From SIG437 sp045648985 (GTDB lineage Bacteria > Bacillota > Clostridia > UBA1381 > UBA9506), in contig JAZROZ010000004.1 in NCBI GenBank assembly GCA_045648985.1, forward strand, positions 1-64,000: DNA of 64,000 nucleotides, written 5' to 3'. Made by a program: the position numbers and the translations under genes. The notes under the pieces were generated by a model. It was not told the DNA's origin. It worked only from the letters and a program-made list of their open reading frames with translations, and did no database searches. Below are positions 15,489-24,424 of this stretch, piece after piece (position 1 is the stretch's first letter; each line of letters begins with the position of its first letter).

Positions 15489-16307
15489 TTATTTATCTAA
15501 ATTTTCGTGAGATTTTGTTACTACATTTTCCTTATCTTCGTCTGTTATCAAAGTTTCTGCGCCCTTTTTCATATAGAGGAGATATTCAATATTTCCCTCA
15601 GGGCCTTTGATTGGCGAAAAGTCGATGCCAATGAGTCCAAAGCCTAAGCTTTGAGCAAAGTCTGTTATTTCCATAACGACTTCTTTATGAACGGCAATAT
15701 CTCTTACTACACCTTTTTTGCCGACTTTTTCTCTGCCTGCTTCAAACTGCGGTTTTATTAAAACTACCGCTTCGCCGCTATTTTCTAAAAGCTCATAGGC
15801 AACAGGAAGTACAAGCTTTAGCGATATGAACGAAACATCAACACTGAAAAAGTCGATTATGTCGGGTATGTCTTCCTTTTTGACATATCTTATGTTTGTG
15901 CGCTCCATACACACAACGCGCTCGTCGGTACGCAGCTTCCACGCAAGCTGACCATAGCCTACGTCTATTGCATAAACTTTTTTAGCGCCGTTTTGGAGCA
16001 TTACATCAGTAAATCCGCCTGTTGATGCACCTATGTCCATACACGTAAGGCCATCAAAACTGATACCCCACACGTCAACAGATTTTTCAAGCTTTAAGCC
16101 GCCGCGACTGACATATTTTAAAGTCTTGCCGCGTATTTCAACCTTTTGACCGTCCGTTATCACCGTGCCTGCTTTGTCACACTTCTGATTGTCAACATAG
16201 ACAACACCTGCCATAATGAGTGACTTTGCTTTTTCGCGTGTCAAATCTTCGTTATTTTCTGCTAAATATACATCAAGTCTTATTTTTTCGCTCAATACTT
16301 CCACCAT
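15489..16307 (-). CDS. tlyA: TlyA-family rRNA 2'-O-methyltransferase
   Basis: A 272-residue protein with an N-terminal S4 RNA-binding domain (RLDVYLAENNEDLTREKAKSL... up to about residue 60) and a C-terminal FtsJ-like SAM methyltransferase fold (MDIGASTGGFTDVMLQNGA, then YAIDVGYGQLAWKLR). In mycobacteria TlyA methylates C1409 of 16S and C1920 of 23S rRNA. Its start overlaps the end of nth by 35 bp, so it is part of the same transcript. Confidence 0.93.
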   Translation of the reverse strand: MVEVLSEKIRLDVYLAENNEDLTREKAKSLIMAGVVYVDNQKCDKAGTVITDGQKVEIRGKTLKYVSRGGLKLEKSVDVWGISFDGLTCMDIGASTGGFTDVMLQNGAKKVYAIDVGYGQLAWKLRTDERVVCMERTNIRYVKKEDIPDIIDFFSVDVSFISLKLVLPVAYELLENSGEAVVLIKPQFEAGREKVGKKGVVRDIAVHKEVVMEITDFAQSLGFGLIGIDFSPIKGPEGNIEYLLYMKKGAETLITDEDKENVVTKSHENLDK

Positions 16308-16923
16308 ACTTACAAATTTTTTTAAGCCCGCACTCTGTGCACTTCGGTCTGTTTGCTATGCAGACTGCCCTGCCGTGATAGACAAGACAGTGGCAAAACT
16401 GACTGCCGTATTCACTTGGCACAATCTTTTTTAAATCCATCTCGATTTTTGTGGGGTCAGAACTGTTTGTAAGTCCTATTAAGTTTGTTATTCTTTTTGC
16501 GTGAGTATCTACAACTATTGCAGGCTTTTTAAATACATCACCAAGTATCAGGTTAGCAGTTTTTCTGCCGACACCTGATAAGCTCAAAAGCTCCTCCATA
16601 GTATCGGGAACCTTGCCTGAAAAGTCAGATATGAGCTTTTTTGAGCAGTTTATGATATTTTTTGCCTTGTTATGATAAAAGCCTGTGGAGCGGATGTCCT
16701 GCTCTAACTCTTTTAGGTCAGCTTTAGCAAAAGCATAAACATCGGGATATTTTTTAAACAAACCCTCTGTTACGATGTTTACCCTTGCATCTGTGCACTG
16801 AGCGGCAAGTATCGTGGCAATTAAAAGCTCAAAAGGTGTTCTGTAGTTAAGCGTGCAGTCTGCATCTTTATACTCTTTGTCAAAATACTCTTTTATAAAC
16901 AGTACTTTTTCTTTTTTCGTCAT
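16273..16923 (-). CDS. nth: Endonuclease III
   Basis: A 216-residue base-excision DNA glycosylase/AP lyase that removes oxidised pyrimidines. The helix-hairpin-helix LSGVGRKTANLILG contains the catalytic Lys121, and Asp139 lies in VDTHAKRITNLIG, matching Lys120 and Asp138 of the E. coli enzyme. The [4Fe-4S] loop is complete (C-X6-C-X2-C-X5-C: CIANRPKCTECGLKKIC). It shares one base with the end of prs. Confidence 0.96.
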   Translation of the reverse strand: MTKKEKVLFIKEYFDKEYKDADCTLNYRTPFELLIATILAAQCTDARVNIVTEGLFKKYPDVYAFAKADLKELEQDIRSTGFYHNKAKNIINCSKKLISDFSGKVPDTMEELLSLSGVGRKTANLILGDVFKKPAIVVDTHAKRITNLIGLTNSSDPTKIEMDLKKIVPSEYGSQFCHCLVYHGRAVCIANRPKCTECGLKKICKYGGSIERKNKT

Positions 16924-17879
16924 CAGTTAAATATCTCACTTAAAGAAATGTCACCGTCTATCCTCTTGATTGCTTCTGCAAATGCAGGTGCAACAGATAA
17001 AATCTTGATTTTGTCAATCTTCTTTTCTTCTGTCAGCGGAATTGTATCTAAAGCTACAAGCTCTTTTATGGGGGAGTCTTCAATTCTTTCTATTGCAGGA
17101 CCTGAAAGGACTGCGTGAGTACAGCAAGCATAAACCTCTAATGCTCCTCTTTCCTTTAATGCCTTAGCACCGTTTACGATTGTTCCTGCTGTGTCAATCA
17201 TATCGTCAACTAAGATAACCTTTTTATCTTTTATATCACCGATGATGTTCATAACCTCTGATACATTAGGTTTTGGACGGCGTTTGTCGATGATTGCAAT
17301 CGGCACGTTTAATCTTGATGCATAGTTTCTTGCTCTTGTTACGCTGCCTAAATCAGGTGATACTACAACGAAATCCTGTATTTCGTCCTTGAATTTTTCA
17401 AGGTAATATGACGAAATTATCGGAGCACCAACTAAGTGGTCAAGCGGGATATTGAAAAAACCCTGAATCTGTGCTGCGTGAAGGTCCATTGTTAAGACTC
17501 TGTCAGCGCCCGCCGCAGTTAAAAGGTCTGCTACAAGCTTTGCTGAAATCGGGTCACGTGCTTTTGATTTTCTGTCCTGACGTGCATAGCCAAAATATGG
17601 CATAACTGCAGTTATTCTGCCTGCAGACGCGCGCTTGAAGGCATCAATCATAATTAAAAGCTCCATTAAATTATCGTTTACAGGATTACAGGTTGACTGT
17701 ACGATGAACACATCAGAGCCTCTTACTGTTTCGTAGATGTTTACAGAAATTTCACCGTCTGAAAACATTGAAACCGATGAATCACCTACACCTACACCTA
17801 AAAGGCGAGCAATATCTGCCGCGAGCTGTGGGTGTGAGTTACAGGAAAAAATTTTGACATCTTTGCCGTGAGTTACCAT
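16923..17879 (-). CDS. prs: Ribose-phosphate pyrophosphokinase
   Basis: A 318-residue PRPP synthase: ribose 5-phosphate + ATP to PRPP + AMP, feeding purine, pyrimidine, NAD, His and Trp pathways. FSDGEISV, the flexible catalytic loop YARQDRKSKARDPISAKLVADLL, VLTMDLHAAQIQGFF and the PRPP loop KKVILVDDMIDTAGTIV are all present. It is unusual only in sitting between DNA replication and repair genes. Confidence 0.97.
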   Translation of the reverse strand: MVTHGKDVKIFSCNSHPQLAADIARLLGVGVGDSSVSMFSDGEISVNIYETVRGSDVFIVQSTCNPVNDNLMELLIMIDAFKRASAGRITAVMPYFGYARQDRKSKARDPISAKLVADLLTAAGADRVLTMDLHAAQIQGFFNIPLDHLVGAPIISSYYLEKFKDEIQDFVVVSPDLGSVTRARNYASRLNVPIAIIDKRRPKPNVSEVMNIIGDIKDKKVILVDDMIDTAGTIVNGAKALKERGALEVYACCTHAVLSGPAIERIEDSPIKELVALDTIPLTEEKKIDKIKILSVAPAFAEAIKRIDGDISLSEIFN

Positions 17880-17901
17880 GTGGAATTATCCCCCTTGTAT
17901 A

Positions 17902-18903
17902 TTAATTTAATTCAGATTTCTTAAGACGTATATCATCGCCGATAAACTGCACAATTCTGTAATTTCCCATTATCCTTGAGATTACTCTGTCTGTGTATTT
18001 TTCAGCGAGCGCCGCTATATCTAAATTTGTGTTTATAATTGTTTTTTTGTTTAAAATCATTCTCGAATTGATTATATCAAAAAGCGCCGCGTTTGTATAG
18101 CTTGTGGAAAATTCGCTTCCCAAATCGTCTAAAATCAAAAGGTCGGCTTCATAGAGCTTTTCTGTTTTATCCTTTAAGCCGTCAATATCGCTTGTACGTT
18201 TAAATTTATAATCTTCAAGCATTGAAAAAATCTTGTATGTTGTTTCGTATATCACAGAATAGCCGTTTTTTATCAATTCCTTAGCGATACACGTAGATAT
18301 GAACGTTTTGCCAAGACCTGGCTCACCCCAGAACAAAAGATTTTCAGATGAAGTATCAAATTCTTTTATAAAGCTCATACAAAGCTCTAATATGTTTTTC
18401 ATATGCGCTCTCGGTGAAACACCGTATCGTACGTCAACCTCTTCTGAATATACATCGAGTGAAAATGTTTTAAAGCTTTGATTTCTAAGCTGCTTTGAAA
18501 GGTTTGAGCTTTCAAACGATTTTAAAATCATTTTCCTTTTAAAGCATTCGCAGTCTTTTCCGTCTGCTATTCCCGTATCGCGACATTTATCACACATAAA
18601 TCGCTCGGATAGCTCGTCTGATGCAAAGCCGTTTTCTACTAAAAGTGTATTTCTTTTTAAAAGCAGAGCTTTTTGCTCTTCGCGAAGCGCTGAAAACTTT
18701 AGTGAGAGTGTGTCCTTAGATGATTTTAAGCCAAGCTCAAAAATCTTAAGACCGATATTTTTTATCTCTTTGTCTATTTGCTCTATTTGGGGAACTTTTA
18801 AAAATACTCTTCTTTTTCTTTCTTCTAAATCCTGCGCATTATGGCGTCTGATTTCATCATATTCTTCAGAAACAAGAAAATAAAGATTTTTATCATATGA
18901 CAT
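17902..18903 (-). CDS. DnaC/DnaI-type helicase loader ATPase
   Basis: A 333-residue AAA+ protein. The N-terminal half is a predicted helical/coiled-coil segment (residues 30-95), then Cys residues C104, C107, C118 and C120 (CDKC and CEC), a likely zinc site as in DnaI. The C-terminal ATPase has Walker A GEPGLGKT (193-200), Walker B LLILDDLGSE and a sensor region TIINTNLDI. It should load the replicative helicase together with the DnaD-like protein encoded just upstream, with which it overlaps by one base. Confidence 0.88.
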   Translation of the reverse strand: MSYDKNLYFLVSEEYDEIRRHNAQDLEERKRRVFLKVPQIEQIDKEIKNIGLKIFELGLKSSKDTLSLKFSALREEQKALLLKRNTLLVENGFASDELSERFMCDKCRDTGIADGKDCECFKRKMILKSFESSNLSKQLRNQSFKTFSLDVYSEEVDVRYGVSPRAHMKNILELCMSFIKEFDTSSENLLFWGEPGLGKTFISTCIAKELIKNGYSVIYETTYKIFSMLEDYKFKRTSDIDGLKDKTEKLYEADLLILDDLGSEFSTSYTNAALFDIINSRMILNKKTIINTNLDIAALAEKYTDRVISRIMGNYRIVQFIGDDIRLKKSELN

Positions 18904-19871
18904 CAGACATCACCTCCGCTTGTTTTTTTATTGATATTATCAAATGCTTTTTTCTGCAGCTGGGAAAAATCATATCTTGGCTGCTTTGCTTTAGGCTGAT
19001 GATTTAAAGGCTTGTCCGCACCGCCCTCTGAAATTAATGATTTTAACACTGCATCCATATATCCAAAGGCAAGCTTGCCTGTTTTATTTACCGTTATCTC
19101 AAATGCTTTTTTCACATCTTCGTCTTTTGCTTTATATTCATTTTGCCATTTGTTAATATATTCGAGCTCCTTTTGGGTAAACTTTCTTTCCGCTATACCG
19201 CAGATTGAACGGACTCTGTATGTAAAGCTTAAAAATTCTTCACGTTTTTTTATGTAGCTTTTGGCTTTCCTTACACTGTCTACGCCTGCATTTGCCCATT
19301 TTGCAACTTCTTTTTCAAGTGATTTTAAAGAGCGTTTACCCTTTGAAATGAAATACTCAATCAGCACCAAAATAACTTCAACGGGAAGTGCGTAAAAATC
19401 ATAGAATGAATATAAAAGCTCGATATCTGCCGTTGAAAGCGCTTTGCCAAGAAGCTGACTCACTACCTTATACATACTGCTAAGGCGTGGGTTTTCAGTT
19501 AAATTCCTGCTGATTTCTTCGGTTTTATAGCTTGGTCTAAAGGCTGATACCGCTTTTTTTGAAAGACCTTGCGTTCCCAAAAACTCTATATCAAATTCTG
19601 CATCGTCAATGCTTGAAAAATTATGTATCTTTAAGAGTCCTTTTGAATTGAAAAACAAAAACGCATTACAAACGTCCATTGTGCTGATTTTGAGTGCGTC
19701 TGCTATATATTTATTAGAGATGTTTGTGTTTCCGCTGTTATACTGATAAAGGGCATAAAGATAAACCGCTATGTAAACAGGGCGGCTTTCTTCTATTAAG
19801 CTGTTAGCTAAAGCGTTTGGCACTAAAAAGCATTGCAAAGAGTCAAACGTCGCGTCGGTATTTACAATCAT
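18903..19871 (-). CDS. DnaD-domain primosome protein
   Basis: A 322-residue protein of the DnaD/DnaB(Gram-positive) family. The N-terminal 100 residues resemble a winged-helix DnaD N-domain. A first DDBH2 module lies around residues 150-200 (YSFYDFYALPVEVILVLIEYF) and a second around 225-290 (ending FGYMDAVLKSLISEG, akin to the YxxxI motif). It is involved in primosome assembly at oriC and restart, and is the first gene of an operon with the helicase loader, prs, nth and tlyA. Confidence 0.85.
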   Translation of the reverse strand: MIVNTDATFDSLQCFLVPNALANSLIEESRPVYIAVYLYALYQYNSGNTNISNKYIADALKISTMDVCNAFLFFNSKGLLKIHNFSSIDDAEFDIEFLGTQGLSKKAVSAFRPSYKTEEISRNLTENPRLSSMYKVVSQLLGKALSTADIELLYSFYDFYALPVEVILVLIEYFISKGKRSLKSLEKEVAKWANAGVDSVRKAKSYIKKREEFLSFTYRVRSICGIAERKFTQKELEYINKWQNEYKAKDEDVKKAFEITVNKTGKLAFGYMDAVLKSLISEGGADKPLNHQPKAKQPRYDFSQLQKKAFDNINKKTSGGDV

Positions 19872-19990
19872 CTCTTACCACCCGTTAAAATAGTAGCTTT
19901 TTCGGGGAATTTTTCAAGACATAATATCCCCGTATAATATTATAACATATAAAATCAGAAATTTAAAGACTATTTTTTTAACTTTTTGAC

Positions 19991-20031
19991 AAAAAAAATG
20001 CCACGTCAGCGAAAAGCGCAGTAACGTGGCA
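19991..20031 (-). terminator. Terminator of rpsO
   Basis: On the - strand TGCCACGT pairs with ACGTGGCA around an inner GCG/CGC stem, followed by eight T residues. Confidence 0.88.
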
Positions 20032-20048
20032 CTGTTTGTTCGTTTAAA

Positions 20049-20318
20049 TTACTTTCTTAAACCTAATTTTTCAATGATAGCACGGTATCTTTCGATATCT
20101 ACCTTTGTGAGATAGTTAAGTAAACCACGGCGCTGACCAACCATCTTTAAAAGACCGCGTCTTGAATGATGGTCTTTGTGGTTTTCCTTAAGATGCTGGT
20201 TTAAGTGGTTGATTCTCTCTGTAAGTATAGCAATCTGTACTTCCGGAGAGCCTGTGTCTGTGTCATGCAATTTGTACTTTGCAATGATTTCCTGTTTCTG
20301 TTCTGTTTTCATGCTCAT
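20049..20318 (-). CDS. rpsO: Ribosomal protein S15
   Basis: An 89-residue 30S protein, the usual length, with the signature DTGSPEVQIAILTERINHLNQHLKENHKDHHSRRGLL; it binds the 16S rRNA central three-way junction. GGAGGA precedes the start. About 100 nt of AT- and GC-mixed leader (20319-20420), with a TATAAT near 20436-20441, could hold an S15 autoregulatory fold, but I could not identify one. Confidence 0.97.
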   Translation of the reverse strand: MSMKTEQKQEIIAKYKLHDTDTGSPEVQIAILTERINHLNQHLKENHKDHHSRRGLLKMVGQRRGLLNYLTKVDIERYRAIIEKLGLRK

Positions 20319-20477
20319 GATGAAATCCTCCTTTTAATTTTTTTCTGATTGCCAAGCCTTAGGCCTCAAACGGAGTGTCGCCAAAAACCTCGCAATAGAA
20401 TTTGTTTTCCGCTCTGCAAACGAGCAAAAATGATTATATCATAATAATTTATAAATGTAAAGAGTTTTTTAAAATTT

Positions 20478-21653
20478 CTATAGATTATAGTGTTTGTTAT
20501 CTACGACTATCACCGCTGAGTACCTTGAATCTTTTTCTTTTAGTCTTTTTTCTATCTCCTCTTTTGCAGAGTTTCTCCTATCTGCTTCAAGCTCGCATGG
20601 GACTTCCAAATCAAAGATTAAATTAATATTCTTTTCGCCCTCTGTCATACGGAAATCGTGAATATCAAAATCTTTATTTATACTTTTTACAATTTCTATT
20701 ATTTCCTCTTTAATTTCATTTGTTTTTTCACAATTTACACTTATCGGGTCCATATGTATTACAATATGGACTCCTGTTACTTCTTCTATGTGCTTTTCTG
20801 TAGCATCAATTATTTCGTGAATTTCCAAAATATCTGCATCGCTCGGAACTTCTGCATGTACTGATGCCATTATTCTGCCGGGACCGTAATCGTGGACGAT
20901 TAAATCGTGAATTCCTGTGATGTTTTCCTGACTCAAGATTATATCTCTTATTTCTTTTACAGTTTCACTATCTGCCGCTTCTCCCAAAAGGACTCCAACT
21001 GTATCCTTTACAACTGAAACGCCTGTTATACATATCAAAACAGATACGATACATCCGAAAATTCCGTCTATGGGGAAATCTGTTTTTGTTCCTATTATTG
21101 TTGCTATAATGACCACAGACGTCGCCACCACGTCATTTAAGCTGTCCTTTGCCGTTGCTGTTATGACCTTTGAATTTATGAGATTTCCTACATATCTGTT
21201 TGCAAAAAACATCCACAGCTTTATTATAACGGAAATTAAGAGTATCACCATCGGTATAAGTGACATTTTGACCTGTTGCGGTGACAAAATTTTTTCAAAT
21301 GAGGTTTTAAAAAGCTCAAAGCCTACCAAAAGTATGATAAATGACACAACAAGAGCTGATATATACTCTATTCTGCCGTGACCGAACGGATGCTCTTTAT
21401 CAGGCTTTCGCATACTCATTTTCATACCTACTGCAGAAACCACTGATGAACCCATATCGGATAAATTATTGAAGCTGTCCGATATTACGGCGATTGAGCC
21501 GATAAGTACGCCCGCTGCCATTTTGATGCCAAACAGTATCAGGTTTAGAAGTATTCCAAGAAAGCTGACCAGTGTTGCATATTTTGCACGCACTTCTTTA
21601 TCCCCAATATTTTCTCTGTCTTTTATAAACATTTTAATCAATAGTTTCGTCAT
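20478..21653 (-). CDS. Cation diffusion facilitator family transporter
   Basis: A 391-residue CDF protein exporting divalent metal (Zn, Fe, Mn or Co) by proton antiport. Six N-terminal membrane segments carry the metal-site Asp residues in SDSFNNLSDMGSS (TM2) and TATAKDSLNDVVATS (TM5), each a xxxxD-type motif, and the HPFGHGRIEY loop. The C-terminal dimerisation domain begins about residue 215. It is longer than FieF (about 300) by an extra ferredoxin-like C-terminal stretch, as in clostridial members. It overlaps sigK by 20 bp, an uncommon pairing. Confidence 0.92.
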   Translation of the reverse strand: MTKLLIKMFIKDRENIGDKEVRAKYATLVSFLGILLNLILFGIKMAAGVLIGSIAVISDSFNNLSDMGSSVVSAVGMKMSMRKPDKEHPFGHGRIEYISALVVSFIILLVGFELFKTSFEKILSPQQVKMSLIPMVILLISVIIKLWMFFANRYVGNLINSKVITATAKDSLNDVVATSVVIIATIIGTKTDFPIDGIFGCIVSVLICITGVSVVKDTVGVLLGEAADSETVKEIRDIILSQENITGIHDLIVHDYGPGRIMASVHAEVPSDADILEIHEIIDATEKHIEEVTGVHIVIHMDPISVNCEKTNEIKEEIIEIVKSINKDFDIHDFRMTEGEKNINLIFDLEVPCELEADRRNSAKEEIEKRLKEKDSRYSAVIVVDNKHYNL

Positions 21654-22350
21654 ATACTCCTCCCGTTGAATTAAAATATCTGTTCATTTTAGAAAGTGCC
21701 TTTTTTTCTATTCTAGACACATATGAACGTGATATGCCAAGCTTTTTTGCGATTTCCCTTTGTGTATATTCCTTAGACACAAGTCCGTAGCGCAGAATTA
21801 TAATCTGTTTTTCTCTTTCTGTCAGGCACTTTTCTATCGCATTATAGATTTTTTTCGACTCTATTTTCAGGCTGACTTCGTCTATTACATCTTCGTCGTC
21901 AACAGATAAAATATCCATAAGTGTGATATTTTCTCCGTCTGACTCACCGCCAAGACTGTCATTTAGTGATATTTCCTTTGATGTTTTTTTTGATGCACGC
22001 ATCATCATCAGCATCTCATTTTCAATGCATCTTGAGGCATATGATGAAAGGCGCGCACTTTTAGTTCCGTTAAAGGAATCCACAGCCTTAATCAGTCCGA
22101 TTGTGCCGACAGAAATCAAATCATCTGCATCGAGCGCAAAATTTTGTGAGTATTTTTTTGCGATGTGTGCAACAAGTCTTAAGTTATGTTCTACGAGCTT
22201 ATCTTTTGCCTCTTTATCTCCCGCTTTTGAAAGCTCTAAAAGCCTTTCTTCCTCCTTTGGTGAAAGTGGCTTTGGAAATGAGCTTGCATTTGATACATAA
22301 GATAGTAAAAAAGCGCCGTAGCGCAGGAGATAGAATAGATAAAAAAGCAT
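21634..22350 (-). CDS. sigK: Sporulation sigma factor SigK, uninterrupted
   Basis: A 238-residue sigma-70 family factor closely resembling the late mother-cell sigma K. It has a hydrophobic pro-like N-terminus (FYLFYLLRYGAFLLSYVSN), then LSPKEEERLLELSKAGDKEAKDKLVEHNLRLVAHIAKKY, DLISVGTIGLIKAVDSF (region 2.2-2.4), and the region 4 helix-turn-helix YTQREIAKKLGISRSYVSRIEKKAL. The reading frame is continuous, so there is no skin-type insertion here. It should direct coat and late mother-cell genes. A good GGAG precedes the start; the CDF gene follows with overlap. Confidence 0.9.
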   Translation of the reverse strand: MLFYLFYLLRYGAFLLSYVSNASSFPKPLSPKEEERLLELSKAGDKEAKDKLVEHNLRLVAHIAKKYSQNFALDADDLISVGTIGLIKAVDSFNGTKSARLSSYASRCIENEMLMMMRASKKTSKEISLNDSLGGESDGENITLMDILSVDDEDVIDEVSLKIESKKIYNAIEKCLTEREKQIIILRYGLVSKEYTQREIAKKLGISRSYVSRIEKKALSKMNRYFNSTGGVYDETID

Positions 22351-22411
22351 AAAAATTCTCCGTTTCCAAACTTGTTTTATACTTTTTATCTATATGTTTT
22401 TAAAAAATTAT

Positions 22412-23194
22412 TTATGCTTTCTTAATGCGGAACACATCGCCTGATATCAATGATTCTTTTGTTCCGTCAGGATACTCTACCACAAGTTTTAAGTCATCGT
22501 CAATATCCAGGGCTTTTGCTTTTTTTGTTTCGTTGCCTTTTATAATTTCAATTTGCTCACCGATAAGGTTTGAACGGTTTTTATACTCTTTGGCAAATGA
22601 CTTTTCTTCCATTTTTTCATAATACAGATAAAATCTTTCAAGTATTTCGGAAATGATAGCATTTTTCTTTTCGTCACTATACTCATTTTCTTCAAAAACC
22701 GCACCTGCAATATGTGAAATATCGTTTGGAAAACCGCCGTCTGCCACTTTTAAGTTAATACCTATTCCGACCACTGCATAGCCTATTTTGTCACTGTAAA
22801 GGCCAAAACCAGACTCTGTTAATATACCGCATACCTTAAGACCTTCACAGTAGATATCGTTTACCCATTTGATTTTGGCTTCCTTACCTGAAACGGCCTC
22901 TATTGTCTCTGCGACTGCAACGGCAGCAAGCGCCGTCATATATTGGGCTTTATCGGGCGTAAGGTCAGGCTTTAGCAAAATACTCATATATATTCCGCTT
23001 GACTTGGGTGAGAAAAATGACCTGTTCATTTTCCCCCTGCCGCCTGTCTGCTCTTTTGCTATGATTACTTTTCCCTCATGACAATCAGCTTTTGCCATAT
23101 TTTTTAAAGTCGTGTTTGTTGACTCCAGCAAATCAAATATTTCTATATCATAAAAATTTTTGCTTTTTTTAAGGTTTTTATATATCTCTTTCAT
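22412..23194 (-). CDS. birA: Biotin-protein ligase BirA (no HTH domain)
   Basis: A 260-residue biotin-[acetyl-CoA-carboxylase] ligase that activates biotin as biotinyl-AMP and attaches it to carrier lysines. The GRGKMNRSFFSPKSSGIYMS loop, KWVNDIY and GYAVVGIGINLKV are typical. It lacks the N-terminal winged-helix of bifunctional BirA repressors, so it should not repress a biotin operon. It is 2 bp after xpt on the same strand. Confidence 0.92.
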   Translation of the reverse strand: MKEIYKNLKKSKNFYDIEIFDLLESTNTTLKNMAKADCHEGKVIIAKEQTGGRGKMNRSFFSPKSSGIYMSILLKPDLTPDKAQYMTALAAVAVAETIEAVSGKEAKIKWVNDIYCEGLKVCGILTESGFGLYSDKIGYAVVGIGINLKVADGGFPNDISHIAGAVFEENEYSDEKKNAIISEILERFYLYYEKMEEKSFAKEYKNRSNLIGEQIEIIKGNETKKAKALDIDDDLKLVVEYPDGTKESLISGDVFRIKKA

Positions 23195-23196
23195 AA

Positions 23197-23772
23197 TTAT
23201 CCGAATATAATTTCACCTGTTTCATCGTTCATTTCGTTTACAATCGCAAGTGACTCTATATTATATCCCATTTCTCTTATTTCTATGCCGCCGCACTGGA
23301 AGCCTTTTTCTATGGCAATTCCTATTCCCTCAACAGTAGCGCCTGCATCTTTTGCGATTGAAATAAGTCCGCGAAGAGCGCATCCGTTTGCTAAGAAGTC
23401 ATCTATAATGAGAATTCGGTCGCCATTATTTAAAAATTTCTTTGAAACGATAATATTATTTATATTTTTATGCGTAAAAGACTCCACTACTGCTACAAAA
23501 GTATCTCCGTCTATGTTTATACTCTTTGATTTTTTTGCAAATACAACAGGAACATCAAAATATTTAGCCGCAGCACACGCAATAGCTATGCCCGATGCCT
23601 CTACCGTTAAAATTTTTGTAATTTTTTTACCTTCAAAACGTCTTTTGAACTCTTTTCCCATTTCATCAAGTAGGTTTATATCCATCTGATGATTTAAAAA
23701 AGAGTCAACCTTTAAAACGTTACCTTTTTTTACTATTCCGTCTTTTACTATTCTCTCTTTAAGCAGCTTCAT
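23197..23772 (-). CDS. xpt: Xanthine phosphoribosyltransferase
   Basis: A 191-residue type I PRTase converting xanthine + PRPP to XMP. The N-terminal VLKVDSFLNHQMDINLLDEMG, the VEASGIAIACAAA loop, PVVFAKKSKS and the PRPP motif ILIIDDFLANGCALRG match B. subtilis Xpt closely. No purine riboswitch fits in the 42-bp gap to the next gene upstream. Confidence 0.94.
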   Translation of the reverse strand: MKLLKERIVKDGIVKKGNVLKVDSFLNHQMDINLLDEMGKEFKRRFEGKKITKILTVEASGIAIACAAAKYFDVPVVFAKKSKSINIDGDTFVAVVESFTHKNINNIIVSKKFLNNGDRILIIDDFLANGCALRGLISIAKDAGATVEGIGIAIEKGFQCGGIEIREMGYNIESLAIVNEMNDETGEIIFG

Positions 23773-23814
23773 ATTTCTCCCCCTATGTAAAACCCTGCGT
23801 ATTATGAAATGGCT

Positions 23815-24303
23815 TTATTCAATTTCAAACTGCTCTTCTTCCTTTAAATCAACTACTGTGCAGTCGTTTGCATATGTACATTCAGGAAGAATTATAATTG
23901 CATTAAGCTCATCTTCGTTTTTTGGAAGCGGTGCTAAATGCCAGATAGCTGCGTTCATTTTAACTATTGTATTTTTTGGCACGATAAATGCTTTAGCAAG
24001 GTCTGTTACGGGCGTTCCTGCAGATGCGGGAGCAACGTGGAGTATCATATCGTCATTTAAAGGAAGAATCATCTCCCATGTAGTTGTGTGATATTCCTGC
24101 TGAGTGATAATCATTTTTGCAGGTTTTTTTACTGTAATTGGTGAATATCCTACTCTGTGAGTTGAATCTGCTACCAGACGGTCAGGATAGAATGAGTGAA
24201 GCTCACCGCAAAGAGCATAGCCCTCAGGCTTATCCATTGTGTAAAACTGACCGAACGGTGCAAAATTTTCATGTGTAATTGGCTGTGCTTTGATTTTTCT
24301 CAT
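23815..24303 (-). CDS. Ureidoglycolate lyase-like (AllA family) cupin protein
   Basis: A 162-residue single-domain cupin resembling AllA, which splits ureidoglycolate into glyoxylate and urea in allantoin breakdown. Family-type segments are the N-terminal ITHENFAPFGQFY, the central PASAGTPVTDLAKAFIVP and NAAIWHLAPLP with the metal-type His. No other allantoin genes are nearby, so a related small-molecule lyase role is also possible. It lies just upstream of xpt, which may link it to purine salvage. Confidence 0.7.
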   Translation of the reverse strand: MRKIKAQPITHENFAPFGQFYTMDKPEGYALCGELHSFYPDRLVADSTHRVGYSPITVKKPAKMIITQQEYHTTTWEMILPLNDDMILHVAPASAGTPVTDLAKAFIVPKNTIVKMNAAIWHLAPLPKNEDELNAIIILPECTYANDCTVVDLKEEEQFEIE

Positions 24304-24351
24304 AGTAATATCTCCTTTATGTAATTTTTAATATTTAAATATATTTAGAAT

Positions 24352-24380
24352 ATTCTATCACACTCTGTATTTTTTGTCAA
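24352..24380 (-). promoter_or_regulatory. Sigma-A promoter of the AllA-like/xpt/birA genes
   Basis: TTGACA (24375-24380 on the - strand), 17-bp spacer, TAGAAT (24352-24357); AAGGAGA precedes the start codon. Confidence 0.8.
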
Positions 24381-24388
24381 TTTTTCGC

Positions 24389-24419
24389 AAAAAGCCGACC
24401 TTTATTTTAAAGGTCGGCT
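24389..24419 (-). terminator. Terminator after the small Cys-rich protein gene
   Basis: AGCCGACCTTT pairs with AAAGGTCGGCT, with T residues following on the - strand; it begins right after the stop at 24425. Confidence 0.88.
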
Positions 24420-24424
24420 AATAG

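Noticed and set aside
20319..20420. S15 autoregulatory leader before rpsO
   Set aside because: A leader of about 100 nt exists, but I could not draw a convincing three-way junction or known S15 site, so it is not listed as a feature.
23773..23814. Purine riboswitch upstream of xpt
   Set aside because: The gap to the upstream gene is 42 bp and lacks the aptamer core.
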